64,000 nucleotides of DNA, from contig JAVTVY010056900.1 in the NCBI GenBank assembly GCA_036873755.1, forward strand, positions 62,001-126,000, read 5' to 3'. Source of the stretch: Hanleya hanleyi (lineage: Eukaryota; Mollusca; Polyplacophora; Lepidopleurida; Hanleyidae). Position 1 is the first letter of the stretch. Each line of letters opens with the position of its first letter. Below are positions 21,997 through 34,247 of the stretch, piece by piece. The position numbers were made by a program, and so were the translations under genes. The notes under the pieces are model-generated. The model worked only from the letters and a program-made list of their open reading frames with translations. It was not told where the DNA came from and did no database searches.

Positions 21997-22942
21997 CAGT
22001 ACGGTAAAACCGGGTGACTGGCCCAAAAACTGTATTTCATTCAACTGCATACATGTAGAAATTTTAAAATATATACTTTAATGTGGATTTTGCTGCATAA
22101 CTTAGAAATTGGATAATTGTGGTAGTTAAATATTATCAGTAATGACTCTTGTCACAAACTATTAGATTTATTTTTTTAACTTTCTTTTTTGAGGTGAGGC
22201 TCACCAAATACGCTGAAAATTATTCCGACGTCAACTTTTGATCCTGGAAGCAAGTTACTTGCTCTAGCAATCAGTTTGATCACTGTTTTTGCATGTTCAT
22301 GGTCTGCTCAATAAGTTACATATGTAAATTAGTGGGTTTACTGGTAAATACTTAAAATTTACATGCTACATGACAAGATGTTGATTCTTACAGGTGCCAA
22401 GGGGTGACTTTGTCCCATCAGTTAAACAGTTGTGTATTTCAGAAATTAAATGTTTTTATATGTACTCAGCTGTATCATTTCTTCGATGCCAACTGACAAG
22501 ATTCTAACAAATAAGCCAAAAGTTTCTCTTGCTTCATGACACTGAGAGTTCATTCACCATAAACGGACACAAAATATGAAAAGTGGGCAAGTTCACATAA
22601 TTTCCCTTTTTTCTGGGTATTTTTTTTTAAACCCACTTGTGGGCCAAACTCACTCCTATAGGGGGGTTGACTTTGTCTTAACCTTGGCTATGAATGTTAT
22701 GAGCCATGGTAAGGAGACCCTGGTCAAAGTCACCCCCACCCATGGGGTGACTTTGGCCCGCCATAAAACAGGGACAAAATCTGACAACTTAAGGATCAGG
22801 AACTATTACATTGGTCATAAATAACAGTCATAATATGGTGCACTTCTTTGAGATTTTACCTGGAGAAAATAACTTTTTATTTGAGAAATACACACATCAC
22901 AACATAAAAAATGGGCCAAAGTCACCCCGGTTTACGGTACTG
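21997..22942. mobile_element. DNA transposon remnant with terminal inverted repeats (about 946 bp)
   Basis: The left end CAGTACGGTAAAACCGGG and the right end, read inward as CAGTACCGTAAACCGGGG, are inverted copies and continue into a shared GGTGACT..GGCCCA. The core GGGTGACTTTGGCCC recurs inside (22404, 22735 and its complement near 22726). A 2- or 4-bp target duplication could not be fixed. The internal plus frame 22576-22824 is repeat-derived. Confidence 0.75.
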
Positions 22943-25900
22943 TTTCCCTATGTAAATGTCAATGAGAAACATTCTGTACTTTTTTTTCCAGCCTAAATAT
23001 GAGAATTTTAACTGTGCCCTGTGGGTTTGTGCTATTAATGGTTTTCGCGATGTGAGCTTCCAGTCTAATTAGTTAATGTTATTGTTACACTTTGACATTC
23101 CCAAACTCCAGTGTAGGCCTAAGCTTATTTTCACATATGATTTGTATTTGTTTACTTTTGAAAGGTGTGTTGGTTTTGAATGTTTTCCTATTGTTCAAAT
23201 GTAATGTTGAATTTGTTCACTTGCCTCCAAAACAATAATAATAATAATTTATTTTTCAATAATCCAAATACTAAATTACTATCATTTAGTGACTCAGTTT
23301 GAAAAAAATAGCAACGAAGTTGAGGTTCATTAGGACTATTAGGCTAAGCAAAAACATTTTGAGTTTCCGGCAATCCAACCAACATGGAAAATATGTGCCT
23401 ACCTCAAAAGTTTTTATTGGAATTTGAGCAAAAGCATAACACAAATCCCTACCTCATTAAGGCACTAGTCTTTCAAGCTTGGGCATCGCCAGCATTTCAA
23501 AAGGGGGTCATTTTCTATGCTTACTGATTAGAGTGCCTAGGGTTCTGCTGTCTAACATAGAAAGTAAAATATGGTTGGGTTGCTGAGAGGGGTTCGTTCA
23601 CACCCAATGATCCCCCTAACGAGGCCCTTGTCAAGGTGTCTATAAGGTACAAATGGGTGAAAAGAGATTATTATGCCGAACATCAGCATTTTATTTTCAT
23701 TTTATTTTCTGCTTTAATATCACTTGGTTTGGACAAAAATGACTATTTGTCCCATGGTTTCTGGGCAAGGTATGTGTAGCTGGCTACTTTTTGTTGGTCC
23801 TCCTACATGCATACTAAACAGATAACAAAAAGTTAAAACATATATAAATTCTACATGTCTTGGGTATATTTGTGATAACTCCTATCAATGTTGATATGCC
23901 ATGATGTGGTATCTGCACAGCCAGTCCACTTGAGCTGTGTAAAGTTCTGTCATATTCATATGTCATATGGTGGACTTGATAACTGATGAACTTTGAGCGA
24001 TTGTTTGCTGTTACATTTGTATATTGTTATAGCACTCTGCTGGTCTTGTGACACTAATCATTTGTGTGCACATTTTATAGACTGACAGAGATCTGGACAT
24101 TCCAGGATTGCAGGGTTGGGTGACGATGAGGGGGGGAGTTGTTGGAAGTAATATGAGTATTTGTACTGAAGACTGTTTTCATTGCAGTAGACTAATTTGG
24201 TTTCAAGACAAACGAATTACTTAACAATGCTGGAAATTACAGCTATTGAGTTGACATTACTGTACATATTCGTGTATTTATTTTGTACACCACTGTGTAT
24301 TGCTGGTCCAGAGATGTGTTCGATCTCATACACATGAGATATTTGTACAGATAAATTTATCCGAATGAAAAGAGCACCATGAAGATATTTAATAGTTTAG
24401 CAGGTCCTTCTTTTCCAACAAATTCACGAAAAGTTTTGGTAAACTTTATAATTTATTTCAAAACAACAGCTTTTGATCTGTGTTCACCAACAAGTTTCAA
24501 CTCTTTTGTTTGGATGATGATAAAAATGAACTACTGTAAAATGAAGGTTCGTACTTCATGTAAGAATCACGAGACAATGCATACAATAGCCAAGTCTGGG
24601 GACAACAGTGTGTCTAGACCTGTGCCTTTTCAGCGACATAAAGACCCAGACAATAGTTCCTACATTGTACATGAAGTATCGACCAAAATTAGTGTTTACG
24701 TCAGCAAATCGCTTCACTCAGTCTTCTATTATTTTGTGTACATATATTATAACCATTCTCGCCCCTCCAGAGGCATGCTCCTACAGTGCCTCTGGCTGAA
24801 ATATCACACCAAGTGTTTCTTGCATTATAAATATGATAATTGATCCCTCCCGAACCGCGTGACTTAATGAGATGACCAGTTAGAAGGTCATTATTTACTA
24901 TGAGCTCAAATATGATGTGCAATTGCACATAGGTGCACTGAGAGCTTGCATGTATGTGCCAAATAAAGATTTTATATTTTAGCCACATGCTTCACTCAAA
25001 AAATGTGATTGGGCATCTAGGAATTAAGCCGTCAATACTTGTCCAGAAGTCCTTTTCACTGACAGTATCTACCAGAGAATTTGTAGTGTAGGCAACACTG
25101 TCACCTCGGCAACAATGGTGTATCCCTAAGCGACAAGTTTCTTCGCATTTTAATATTGTTTTATAAGTTGAACCAGTTATTCATTTCTGTCAACATCATG
25201 AAATGTCTGGGAATCCCCTGGCATACAAATCGTCTTGTCTTGTGTGATGCATTAAAATATAGTGAAAATGGCATGTTGGAAATATAAATGGGAAACAGGT
25301 TTACACTACATGTACCTGTAGCTAACTGTTCGCCTGTAAAACTCAGTTTGCAACAATATTCATTGTGAACCACTGACTCTATTTTCTCATCTGGTATTTA
25401 CAGTTGGAATTCCACCCAACATGTGTAACATGTCCTATATTCAACATTAGTCAAGGGTTTGGGGGACAGTTTTCTTTCTCGTAAATTCTGCGAAAACCAA
25501 GGTCTGTTTAGTGCAGGTATTGCTCTGTGAAGAATACAAAGTACTAAAGATGTATGTATTTCAGAATACATCATCTGGACACTGAAATCTACATTTTAGT
25601 ACATGTACATTTGTAGGGCCTACCACAGCCTATTGAACTGAACATTTTCATTCAACCTGGACTCTGGCATTTTCTTTTACCATACAGTAAAATCAATCTG
25701 AATAAATTAATATCCTACATGTATCAATGCTCCCCAATCGTGTATGTCAATATGCTCTCCTGAGATAGGGCTACATGTAGGCGAGTGATCACTGTTCTTC
25801 AACAAACCATGGTATTGTCTAATGTAATTAGTCTGCATTGCTATTTTGTCAAGAATACATCATTGAACAAGAAGGTAAAAATGTTGTGAGCAAATCGGTA

Positions 25901-26581
25901 CTCTTGAAATAGTAAGCCCGGCGCACATGAGAGCTATCCCCTGAGCAAACGGCCTCAATTGCCTGTTAGCTCAGGGGCTAGGGCCGTTGTTAATTAATTC
26001 TTTGTTTCTCGTAACCTTGCTTTTGAAAATAGACATGATGAGCGCGATAATTATTAATTATTACCTAGCGAGAAAAAAAAACTACTAAAACAAACTTGGG
26101 ATGCAAAATTTGAAATATGAAACCTTTTTATTGGACTAGATTTATCAAACAAAACCTCTGCTAGAGGAACAGTGACCTGTTAATTAAATGAATAATGCAT
26201 CAAACACCATTAAAAAGAAATCACAGATCAGAATCCATAGACATGACTCTTGACATATAAAATACATTATGTGAGGTGAGGTGTCATATATGGAGCTAAT
26301 TTAAAACTGGTTTCCATCAGATTGGTACTGGCTAACAATATTAAATCGGCCTTCACCAAAGCATCTATACATGTAAATAGTAATAATATTAATCTGAATT
26401 TTTTTTTTTTTTAATTCATAAATTTTACTATAATACAGCTGTACTAAGCAAGTCACTGGTCAACAACAACTACAGCATTAGTCTAATCACGATACCTTCT
26501 GATTTTCAGAGTCAGTAAAGACTTGGAAGAGAAGTCTTTCTTCAAGTCTGCCACTGTAACCCTTGATCCATGGCACCGGGT

Positions 26582-26640
26582 GATTTATAGATTTATAGAA
26601 TTTATTTGCTGATTACAAGCGCCCATACATGTACATGTAA
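26582..26640 (-). repeat. 3' tail of a retroelement (ATAAATCT microsatellite)
   Basis: On the minus strand the sequence reads GCAAATAAATTCTATAAATCTATAAATC: an AATAAA-like signal followed by ATAAATCT repeats. It matches the tail architecture of the other retroelement ends in the window. Confidence 0.5.
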
Positions 26641-26715
26641 GGCATGAGAATCACAGAACAATTAATGATTGATTTGACGAATAATCAATCACATATAATT
26701 CACAGATTGACTTGG

Positions 26716-26997
26716 TTAATGACTGCATTTGATTTGACAATGAATGAATAAACTAGTCCGTATGAAAAATACTGGGTGACACAGTGATGAGTGATGAATG
26801 GCTGTCATCGACGGAGGTGGTTTCAAATTGGCCTTGGACAGAAAACGCTCGTTGACAGTGCTGGCGGTCATCTTTTCAGAGAATAGGAAAGTTGTGAATT
26901 TAATATAAAACTGACCGTTTGTTGGAGCTATCATGACTCCGTTGGCCAAAATCATTTTGATCAACACCAGGATGAATGCGATCAACCATGCGGACAT
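26716..26997 (-). CDS. Hypothetical small protein with signal-peptide-like N-terminus
   Basis: An ATG at 26997 opens 93 codons. The N-terminus MSAWLIAFILVLIKMILANG looks like a signal peptide or membrane anchor, followed by polar sequence with two cysteines in the C-terminal part and a stop at 26716. I do not recognise the family. It lies between two inverted palindromic repeats and beside a retroelement tail (27005), antisense to spen. It could be a mobile-element passenger, a single-exon secreted-peptide gene or a chance frame. Neither a promoter nor a polyadenylation signal was identified, so support is weak. Confidence 0.2.
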   Translation of the reverse strand: MSAWLIAFILVLIKMILANGVMIAPTNGQFYIKFTTFLFSEKMTASTVNERFLSKANLKPPPSMTAIHHSSLCHPVFFIRTSLFIHCQIKCSH

Positions 26998-27004
26998 TTC
27001 TAAA

Positions 27005-27100
27005 CTCAATACAATACAATACTTTATTGCTCGACCTTGGTATTATACACAGGTATGGCAAGAATCAATACAATACCACTCATTGCATGGTTGTCTCGTT
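27005..27100 (-). repeat. 3' tail of a retroelement (TATTG microsatellite)
   Basis: On the minus strand CGAGCAATAAAGTATTGTATTGTATTGAG shows AATAAA followed by TATTG repeats, the expected terminus of a microsatellite-tailed LINE or SINE. The upstream part (to about 27100) has no recognisable coding or tRNA-like sequence. Confidence 0.55.
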
Positions 27101-29425
27101 TTCGAGGAACGAAAGGGGTGTATGGTGAACATACTTCTGTTTGATTTGAGAACTCCGCGTGAAAATCGATATCTAGTTTGCAGACGAATAGTTATACTTC
27201 TTCACTTCTCAATGCATATTTCGTTAGATTACATTGCGGATGTCCAGTTTGTTGTTATTTACTGTTTTTGTGATCAGACAACTACGGAATTGAGACCACA
27301 GAATTTCCTTCCGGAGCTCCGACTGGAAAAGATAATGACGTAATTTAGAGGATTCCCAAGAAAGTTTGCCGTTTCATTGGTCAGTTTATGGGGAATCCCT
27401 TGAACTGTACAACAGGTGGCGCTGCAGCTCTTCAAATGGACGGAACAAAGAGACGGCTTTACGAAACTTGTTTACGACAATCTTGGTATTTTTCGAGCAA
27501 TTAAATCACTGGAAAGCGCTGCTTCGCGAAACCAGAATTGATTATAGGCATTTTTTTTTGAGGGATTTTGACACCTCGGTACCAATAATTAATACACATG
27601 CGTAATTATTGCTGGCAAAAATACTGATGCGGGCGGGTTACGGGAAACGAACCATTAATTATCAGCGGCCTAGGTCTCATGTGGTTTCAGCGCACATTTT
27701 CCCCGAATTGCTTTCAGAACACCTTCAAGATTATGTGATCTTTCATGTGAAATATAAATCGAATAAATCACGTGAATATAAGATGTGTTTCATTGGCTGG
27801 TCGAATGAGATAGCTGAGCTGTTAGCTTAATTTCGCCGCACACGGGGAGGATTTCGCCTCGCAAGGCATACTTATCAAACAAGTTTCATATTTTTCTCCT
27901 GCCCTCATGAGGTGAAAACCTCACGAAATACTGCCACACATGAGAGCCAGTCCCTGAGCCAACAGGCAATTGAGGCTGTCAGCTCAGGGGCTAGCTCTAT
28001 GCATGTAAAAAATACTATTTTTTAAAGAGATGATGAACAGCTCGTCTGGTCCACTCCATGAGTGTGTCGATGCATGCATGAGCGATCACTCAGTTCAAAT
28101 GGCGAAAGCTGCCATAAAACCTGCCAATGACTGGGCATATCCTACATTGTACATGTAGGTGAGCTGATTTAGCACGATAAATTAAAATCCCGTACAATGT
28201 ACATTAAAAAGTTAAAGTGAGGAATGAAACTCATTGCTCCAGGTTAAACCAATTTTATAGATTCTTGATCTGAATACTTGAGCTGCATGTTGCTGATTGG
28301 TTAATTACTTTCCAGAAACTAAGGGAGATAAACCTCAGTCCTGTTATGGTAAATTTTGAAGCAAATTTCAAAATTTCATCCATGGAACATAAAGGCCAGG
28401 TAGGGTAGGGTTAAAGGCTTTTAATTATAACCCTGGTAATCAGCTCATAGGGGCATATCCACCGCCACCAGCCCCGCATAGACAGTAACTGTACATGTAG
28501 ATCCTTGGTTCATCATAGCTACAAGTTTCTTGTATTTACTATAAATTACTGTCAGCCTGTTGCATTATGGGGCTGTAGAAGTATTTATGTTTATAGATAA
28601 TCTCGGCCGTCCATGGTGATTGCGATATATTGCTGACGACTCGCCGGGGCTCGAGTTTAATTGAAAACTACACAGCGCTTTCGCAAGATTGAATATCGGT
28701 GTTTACTCACTTCTCCAATATCACTTGAGTGCGAAGAAAGAAAATGGAACATTAATATTGAAGTCCCAGCGGAAAGTTCTGTCTATTCACTATAACCCAG
28801 CGATGTCGTTAAATAGGGCTGCCAGAAATCAATACCTGAGGACTGGCTTCCCAGTTCGCACACATATTCTGAGGAGTCTACTCCATACATGTATACATGA
28901 GCGTACAGTATAGTGATGCCAGTTTTATGTGGTTGGGTTGAGCTCAGATTCAAGGGATACAGTGAGCGCCATAGAGCAAGCAGTGTATAGAGCTTTATAA
29001 TATGCATGGGTGAATACAGGCTATTGCTGCAGTGCAAGATGTAGTCTACAATTTACCTGGCCAGCAAGGCCTCCAGCCTCATCCTCAAAGCCTAGAGAAT
29101 AGAGCCCAAACCTTGCTAAGTGGAAATAAAGCCAGGAAGCAATAAGAGTCACCATAGCAACCTCAAATTGATTTCTTTTCAGACCCATGGCACCAGGGTG
29201 ATGGTAATTAAAGCATACTTTGGAAGGATAAAAAGCCCAGTGTAATCTCCATGCCACTGGTTATATATTGGCAGCCTGTTATTAATGGGAAGGTGGATTG
29301 GAAAACAGAGAATTCAATATATTATAATAATTAGGGTTTGGCAGCAAGAACATATGGATATAAAAGCAGAATTGATAATGCTGTACATGTACAAATAAAT
29401 ACATGAATATACAATGTAGACATCC

Positions 29426-29830
29426 AAGTTGGCATCTTCGCTTACCCAAGTCGAACACTACACATGTTGCCTTGGCTGAACGTTACACATTATCTGATCA
29501 GAATACGGGTTTGGTGATGTCATAGCGCTATAAATATTCCGTGGTCCATATTAGGAGAAGTGCAATGTATGACCTCTTTAAAATTCAAATTTAATTGGCT
29601 ATTCGAAGGAAATTAACATCAGTACACCCACCACTTGCCATATTTGGAGATCACACGGGCTGACATCAAAGAAAATCCTAGCTGCACGGTGTTGGCAAGC
29701 TCATATCTTGATTGGCTATATGACATCACGTGCGTTTCCCGGTTTGAACAGTTTACTGTATTCATTAAGTCAAGGTAAATGACGGAACATTAGTGTAGTA
29801 TTTAACTTGAAAATGTGAAGATGCCAAGTT
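29426..29830. mobile_element. Repeat family C, full copy with 14-bp terminal inverted repeats (405 bp)
   Basis: The ends AAGTTGGCATCTTC and, inverted, AACTTGGCATCTTC match at 13 of 14 bases. The interior matches the partial copy at 10829-10970. No target duplication is clear and no transposase is present. It lies 48 bp before the 29879 element. Confidence 0.75.
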
Positions 29831-29878
29831 GAAGACGATCTGTTTTTCAAACCCTATCCATCTACACATAGTCATACC

Positions 29879-31405
29879 CAGTCCTCGCCATGAGCAAAAT
29901 GGTGGGAGAGTGCCAGATCGCTCTCCTTAATCTGGATGGGCGAGTGATCGCTCATCTAGAAATCGCTCTCCTGGGATGTTTGGGGCGAGTGATTGCTCAC
30001 CTAAGGCGAGCAGTGTTATTTTAGCAGACATTTTGGTATTCCTTTGAATCTTGCAATAAATAAGACAATACATAAAATACTCCACACGAGTGTTTGATTT
30101 ATATTTGATCCAAGTCACAATTAATAATTAATTAGTTCGTCTTCAAAACTTGCACACAACTGGCACCATACATAGTTGACATACTACCGACTGTCTGCCT
30201 CCACTGTTCTGTAACCGATATGTACGGGTATCCGACCAGTTATCGGACAATTTTCGAAAAGTACTTCTTGAAATGACATGAAAACTGACACGATGATTGC
30301 TGAGCTCGTCGGCTATCTTCCGTTATGAATTCCGCGCATGACGTCACTCCCTTCTGCACGTGCGAGAGCTATTATTAACTCGACTTTTCAGCTCAGTTCC
30401 CGCTGTGGACAGTACCAGTTATCGGACACCCATCGTGGACAAGAATTTGATGTTGAAGTACAATGTATTTTCAAGTTTTGTGCATGGCAATCGTTAGTTG
30501 GATTTCTGTCGTTTAAGATGATATGATCATTGTTCAATTTCTATACGTATTTACTGGAGAGCGAGATCGGGAAGACAAGGTGGTAGATCGAAATTCGCAC
30601 CTCGCCACAACACGAGAAATTTCGAATTTTGATGAAAACAAAAATGTTAGATTTAAATTTTTAGACTTTCGTAGCTACCTATAATTCTATATTTTGCATA
30701 ACAATTAGAAATGATCTCTACTTTGTTCTGACATATTATTGCCTTCTCATCACGAGCACACCACGTGCTCTCGAGATGCGTGTCCGATAACTGTCCTGTC
30801 CGATAACTGGTCGGATACCCGTAACTGAACCGCCGTGCCCCAGCTTTTGAAAGTTTTCAGTTCTACCCGGTTCCCTTTTAGTTGTTTTGTACTGCCGGTA
30901 TGACTCTGTTTCTGCCATGGTAATGCCAACAATGATGTGGAAAACTTCAATGAAACGCAAGAAGGTATACAACAGACGCAAGTCAAAGAAAACCGCCAAC
31001 TGACAGCAAAACTGGCGATCTTCAAATTAATCCTCATCTATCCCACAGTGCATCGCTGGGCATACGGTTGTGTATGTCGCGCGGTGAACCGTGGGATAGA
31101 TCAAGAAATAAATTGGAGATCACCAGTCTTGCCAACTGACGACTGTTACCAGGTTACGAGCCTGTGACGTCGCGTTAATTATTCTACTGCGCATGACAGT
31201 TGTCTTACTTCCGCTTCCTTTGCAAATCGAAACCGCAACCACGAAAACCAGTGAATGAAAGGTGACGAAAATACTGCCGATATAGACTGAAGAAATAAAT
31301 ATTTTTCTCTCGGATTTGGCAGAGCGACGAATCGCTCGTCTTGCGACCTCTGGGCGTGTGTGGAGGAGAAGGGGAGCGATCGCTCGCCTTTCATGGCGAG
31401 GACTG
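29879..31405. mobile_element. CAG-type transposon, 1,527 bp, with 15-bp TIR and 5-bp TSD
   Basis: Both ends read CAGTCCTCGCCATGA going inward, a perfect 15-bp inverted repeat. The element is flanked by ATACC at 29874-29878 and 31406-31410. Subterminal regions carry inverted copies of GCGAGTGATCGCTC-like repeats. No transposase was recognised, so it is non-autonomous. A second element (30225-30821) sits inside it. CAG termini with short duplications recall hAT-superfamily elements with 5-bp TSDs, but the superfamily is inferred. Confidence 0.88.
30225..30821. mobile_element. Nested transposon, 597 bp, with 25-bp perfect TIR and TA target
   Basis: The left end 30225-30249 (beginning CGGGTATCCGACCAG, ending TTATCGGACA) is the exact reverse complement of 30797-30821. 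TA flanks both sides. Extra copies of AGTTATCGGACA lie inside at about 30416 and, inverted, at 30781. It was inserted into the 29879-31405 element, which dates it as the younger of the two. No transposase motif was found in the internal frames. Confidence 0.85.
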
Positions 31406-31788
31406 ATACCTATATATAATTCCACCAGAATGTTTGAAACAAGTTTTAAAAGGAGGCTTCCTTTGAAGTAGAACTTGTAATGTCAGATGGATTCTATGCT
31501 AGATTATGTGTTTACTTCTATTGTTATGTTTACGGCGCAGCAATAAATAATGTTCACATCTGCAGCGAACTGAGCGAAGGGTACATACAATTATGTAATA
31601 CACAGAACTACATTTAAATGGAAATACAATATTATATTATTAATTTTCTTTTATTACATACATGTACCTGTTCAGATGCTTATCACATTCTTGAACATTT
31701 GGCATGATAGTGAATACATGTAAACTTTTAGAACTTGTGCGATTAATTCCGAAAAAAGAAGCAAGTCCCTGTAGATCTTGTATGTGAT

Positions 31789-32177
31789 CATCTTCACAAG
31801 TCCAGGTAATCCCTAAATCCTCGCAGAGGGTTTGCCTGGACCTTTTTGGTGATTCGAATGAGTTCTGAGTCGATGCCTCTATTATACAATCTCGTACATT
31901 TCATCCCCTGCGCTTGTTTTGAAGAAGGATGTCGGTATCCCTAGCCTGCGGTTTTTGCTTTGACTTCCGATGTCGATTTCCGCTTGACATCAAAGCAGTT
32001 TGGCCCGCGATGAAATTGAAACCTGTCCCATCTCATGCCTCGCAGCGGATTGGCCTAATCAACCAGCTTAGCGCGTTCACTGATTGGGTTAATTTATATC
32101 CAGAACTCGTATGGGTAACTAACCAAGCCAGTGTATCGATCCCAATAGATCGATCGATATACTGGCTCGCGAGGATG
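31789..32177 (+). mobile_element. MITE family A, copy 3 (389 bp, 9-bp flanking duplication)
   Basis: It has the termini CATCTTCACAAGTCCAG and CTGGCTCGCGAGGATG and the same internal order as the copies at 4450 and 8607, with a deletion of about 20 bp near 32090. It is flanked by GTATGTGAT at 31780-31788 and 32178-32186. The plus frame 31929-32231 is MITE sequence running into the flank. Confidence 0.88.
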
Positions 32178-32432
32178 GTATGTGATGTGCTAAAAATGGT
32201 CAGATGCCACACTGGTACCTGGAATATTTAAAAAATCTGAATAGTGGAAATACCTGTCTGAGAACTTTGCTCCCAGCATTCAAACTAAATGTTGTCAATC
32301 AGTTTATATGCCCACCCAAAAGGCGGACATAATACATGATGGTTCTGTTGATTCGTTTCTGTGTCGGCTGCAATTTACTGTGCATTGATACCCTAAGTGG
32401 AGACAAAGTGTCGCGTACCAAGATTGAGCTCT

Positions 32433-32597
32433 AGGTCAGAGGTCAAAGGTCACTACTAGTGTAGCCAAAATTCATGTTTGGTCTACATCTGATCTGTGAC
32501 AGTTTAGTAACTATCTACAGTTGCAATTTTTGGGGAGTGGTTAGGCCTACACTAGGCGGAGGTAATGTGTTGCTTCCCGAAATTGAGGTCAAGGTCA
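32433..32597 (+). promoter_or_regulatory. Cluster of nuclear-receptor half-site-like AGGTCA repeats
   Basis: Three perfect AGGTCA half-sites lie in direct orientation with one-base spacing at 32433-32452, a double DR1. Two more are head to tail with no spacing (DR0) at 32586-32597. DR1 sites are bound by HNF4/RXR/COUP-TF-type receptors. The surrounding sequence looks like a degenerate dispersed repeat, so the match may be a property of the repeat and function is unproven. Confidence 0.3.
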
Positions 32598-33499
32598 GAG
32601 GTTTGGGCAACTGTGGTCTAAGAATGAGAAGAAAAAAAAAGCCCTGAGAACCATACACAGTTTTGTCACGCAGGTAATAGCTTTCAAAAACATGTTTTTC
32701 TTCTCCGGAGCCAAGCTCAATAAATAATTCTCAATGTTTATGATGTTTAATGGCACTAGATATAGATACAAACCAAATGACTTTTCTGTTCAATAAACTA
32801 GTTTCTATAGAATCTACCCACGCTGAGGCTGCCATTGCCAGTTTATTTGGTAAAATCTGGCCTTGTTCTTTATTCGCAGAATTCCCCAATCATGACAGAA
32901 CAAACAGAATTGAAAATACTGAAATTGTTATATATTCATTCAAATATTTGATACCATAACATAGTGGTACTCAAAAACTTCCTCAATCCTGCTAAATCGT
33001 AGGTTGCTATTTCAATGGCCCTTTCCAGGGCCACACAAAATTTAGCATAATTCTGCGTGGTGAAGTGGCTTTATGAAAACAGAATTATCAACCTGAAATG
33101 CTGGCCCTCATTTCTTGTAAACATGGCCCACATGACATCATCGCCTATTTAACAAATTTAATGATAACACTTGCAGCGAATTATGAGTGAAGTGTGTCTG
33201 TATAGCATGTTATTCAGTCCACTTGTTGAATACTGTACAGCTGTGTCAATTCCCACCAGTCTGTCTCACCACATGGTGGATACATGTAGGTGGGTACTAC
33301 TTTCAGAATATATAATTGCTGGCTGTCTGCTCCGAGGATGTCGGTGTCCCTGGCCTGGTTTAGCAAATTAACAAAAAAAATATATAGAAAAATTCAGAAA
33401 AAATACAAAAAAATAAAAATAAAAATATGGGGGGTGGGTACTACCCCTGGGGAATCCATGGGTGCTTCAATGTTAAAATCTCCATGATAGTGTTTTTCG

Positions 33500-34247
33500 T
33501 TTAGCTGAAGTGCACATGCACATCTGTACATAGAAAGTTTGCTGCAGTTGTCAGCTGTCATTGGATGGTTATGAAATTTGGTACACATGTTTCTGATGAT
33601 TAGAGGTACCTGTGCTATTTTTGAGATGAAATATTAATTTTTGTCCAAATTATGGCAAATGATAGTTTTGTGTTTAGCAGAATTGTACATGTATGGGCCG
33701 TCTACATACGTACATGTACATAGAAAGTTTGCTGCAGTGGTCAGCTCGTAATGGATAATTATGAACCTTGGTACACATGATTCTTATGATTGGAGGATGC
33801 ACCTGTAATTTACCAATTATAAGGTTTTTTGTTAGACAAAAATGTACTGAAATGTTGTCTGAATTTGTCAGGTTTCATTGGATAATAATGAAACTTGGTA
33901 CACATATTTCATATGATTACAGGATGTACTGTGCTAGTAAAGAGATGAAAAATTAATTTTTGTTCAAATTTCATCTTAGTACTACATTGTAATCTGCCAA
34001 TGATAATGTACATAAGCTTACATGTACACCTGTACATGGAAAGTTTGCTGAAGCTGTCCGCTTTCATTGGATGAGTTTGACACTTGCTACACAAGTTCAT
34101 TGTGATTCGAGGCTGTGCATGTGCTATATTTAAGAATTAGACATTATGACAATATGACATTAAATGTGAGTTTTTGTCCTAATTATCACAGTTTACACTT
34201 TGTACATTTCCATTGATAAGGTTTTTGTTGGACAAACATTTACATGT
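33500..34247. repeat. Tandem repeat of about 190 bp (family D), interrupted at 34248
   Basis: The unit landmark ACATAGAAAGTTTGCTGCAG, followed by CATTGGATAATTATGAAACTTGGTACACATG, recurs near 33526, 33718 and 34035, with a partial unit near 33855. The array stops at an inserted element (34248-35716) and resumes at 35717 with TCATGGAAAGTTTGCTGAAC. Units differ by 20-30% by eye, so the array is old. Confidence 0.8.

Larger units (their letters stand above)
25930..27997. repeat. Pair of palindromic repeats facing each other about 2 kb apart
   Basis: GAGCTATCCCCTGAGC...GCCTCAATTGCCTGTT...GCTCAGGGGCTAG at 25930-25982 recurs in inverted orientation at 27944-27997. Each copy is also internally palindromic around CTCAATTG. 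They could be the ends of a DNA transposon of about 2.07 kb or two solo foldback elements. No matching target duplication was identified. Between them lie two retroelement tails and a small open frame. Confidence 0.6.

Noticed and set aside
26508..26578. Possible exon after TGATTTTCAG encoding VSKDLEEKSFFKSATVTLDPWHR.
   Set aside because: The donor (CGGGTGATTT) is weak and the frame is not that of the acceptor in any known gene. It has superficial similarity to SPRY-type sequence only and cannot be tied to spen.
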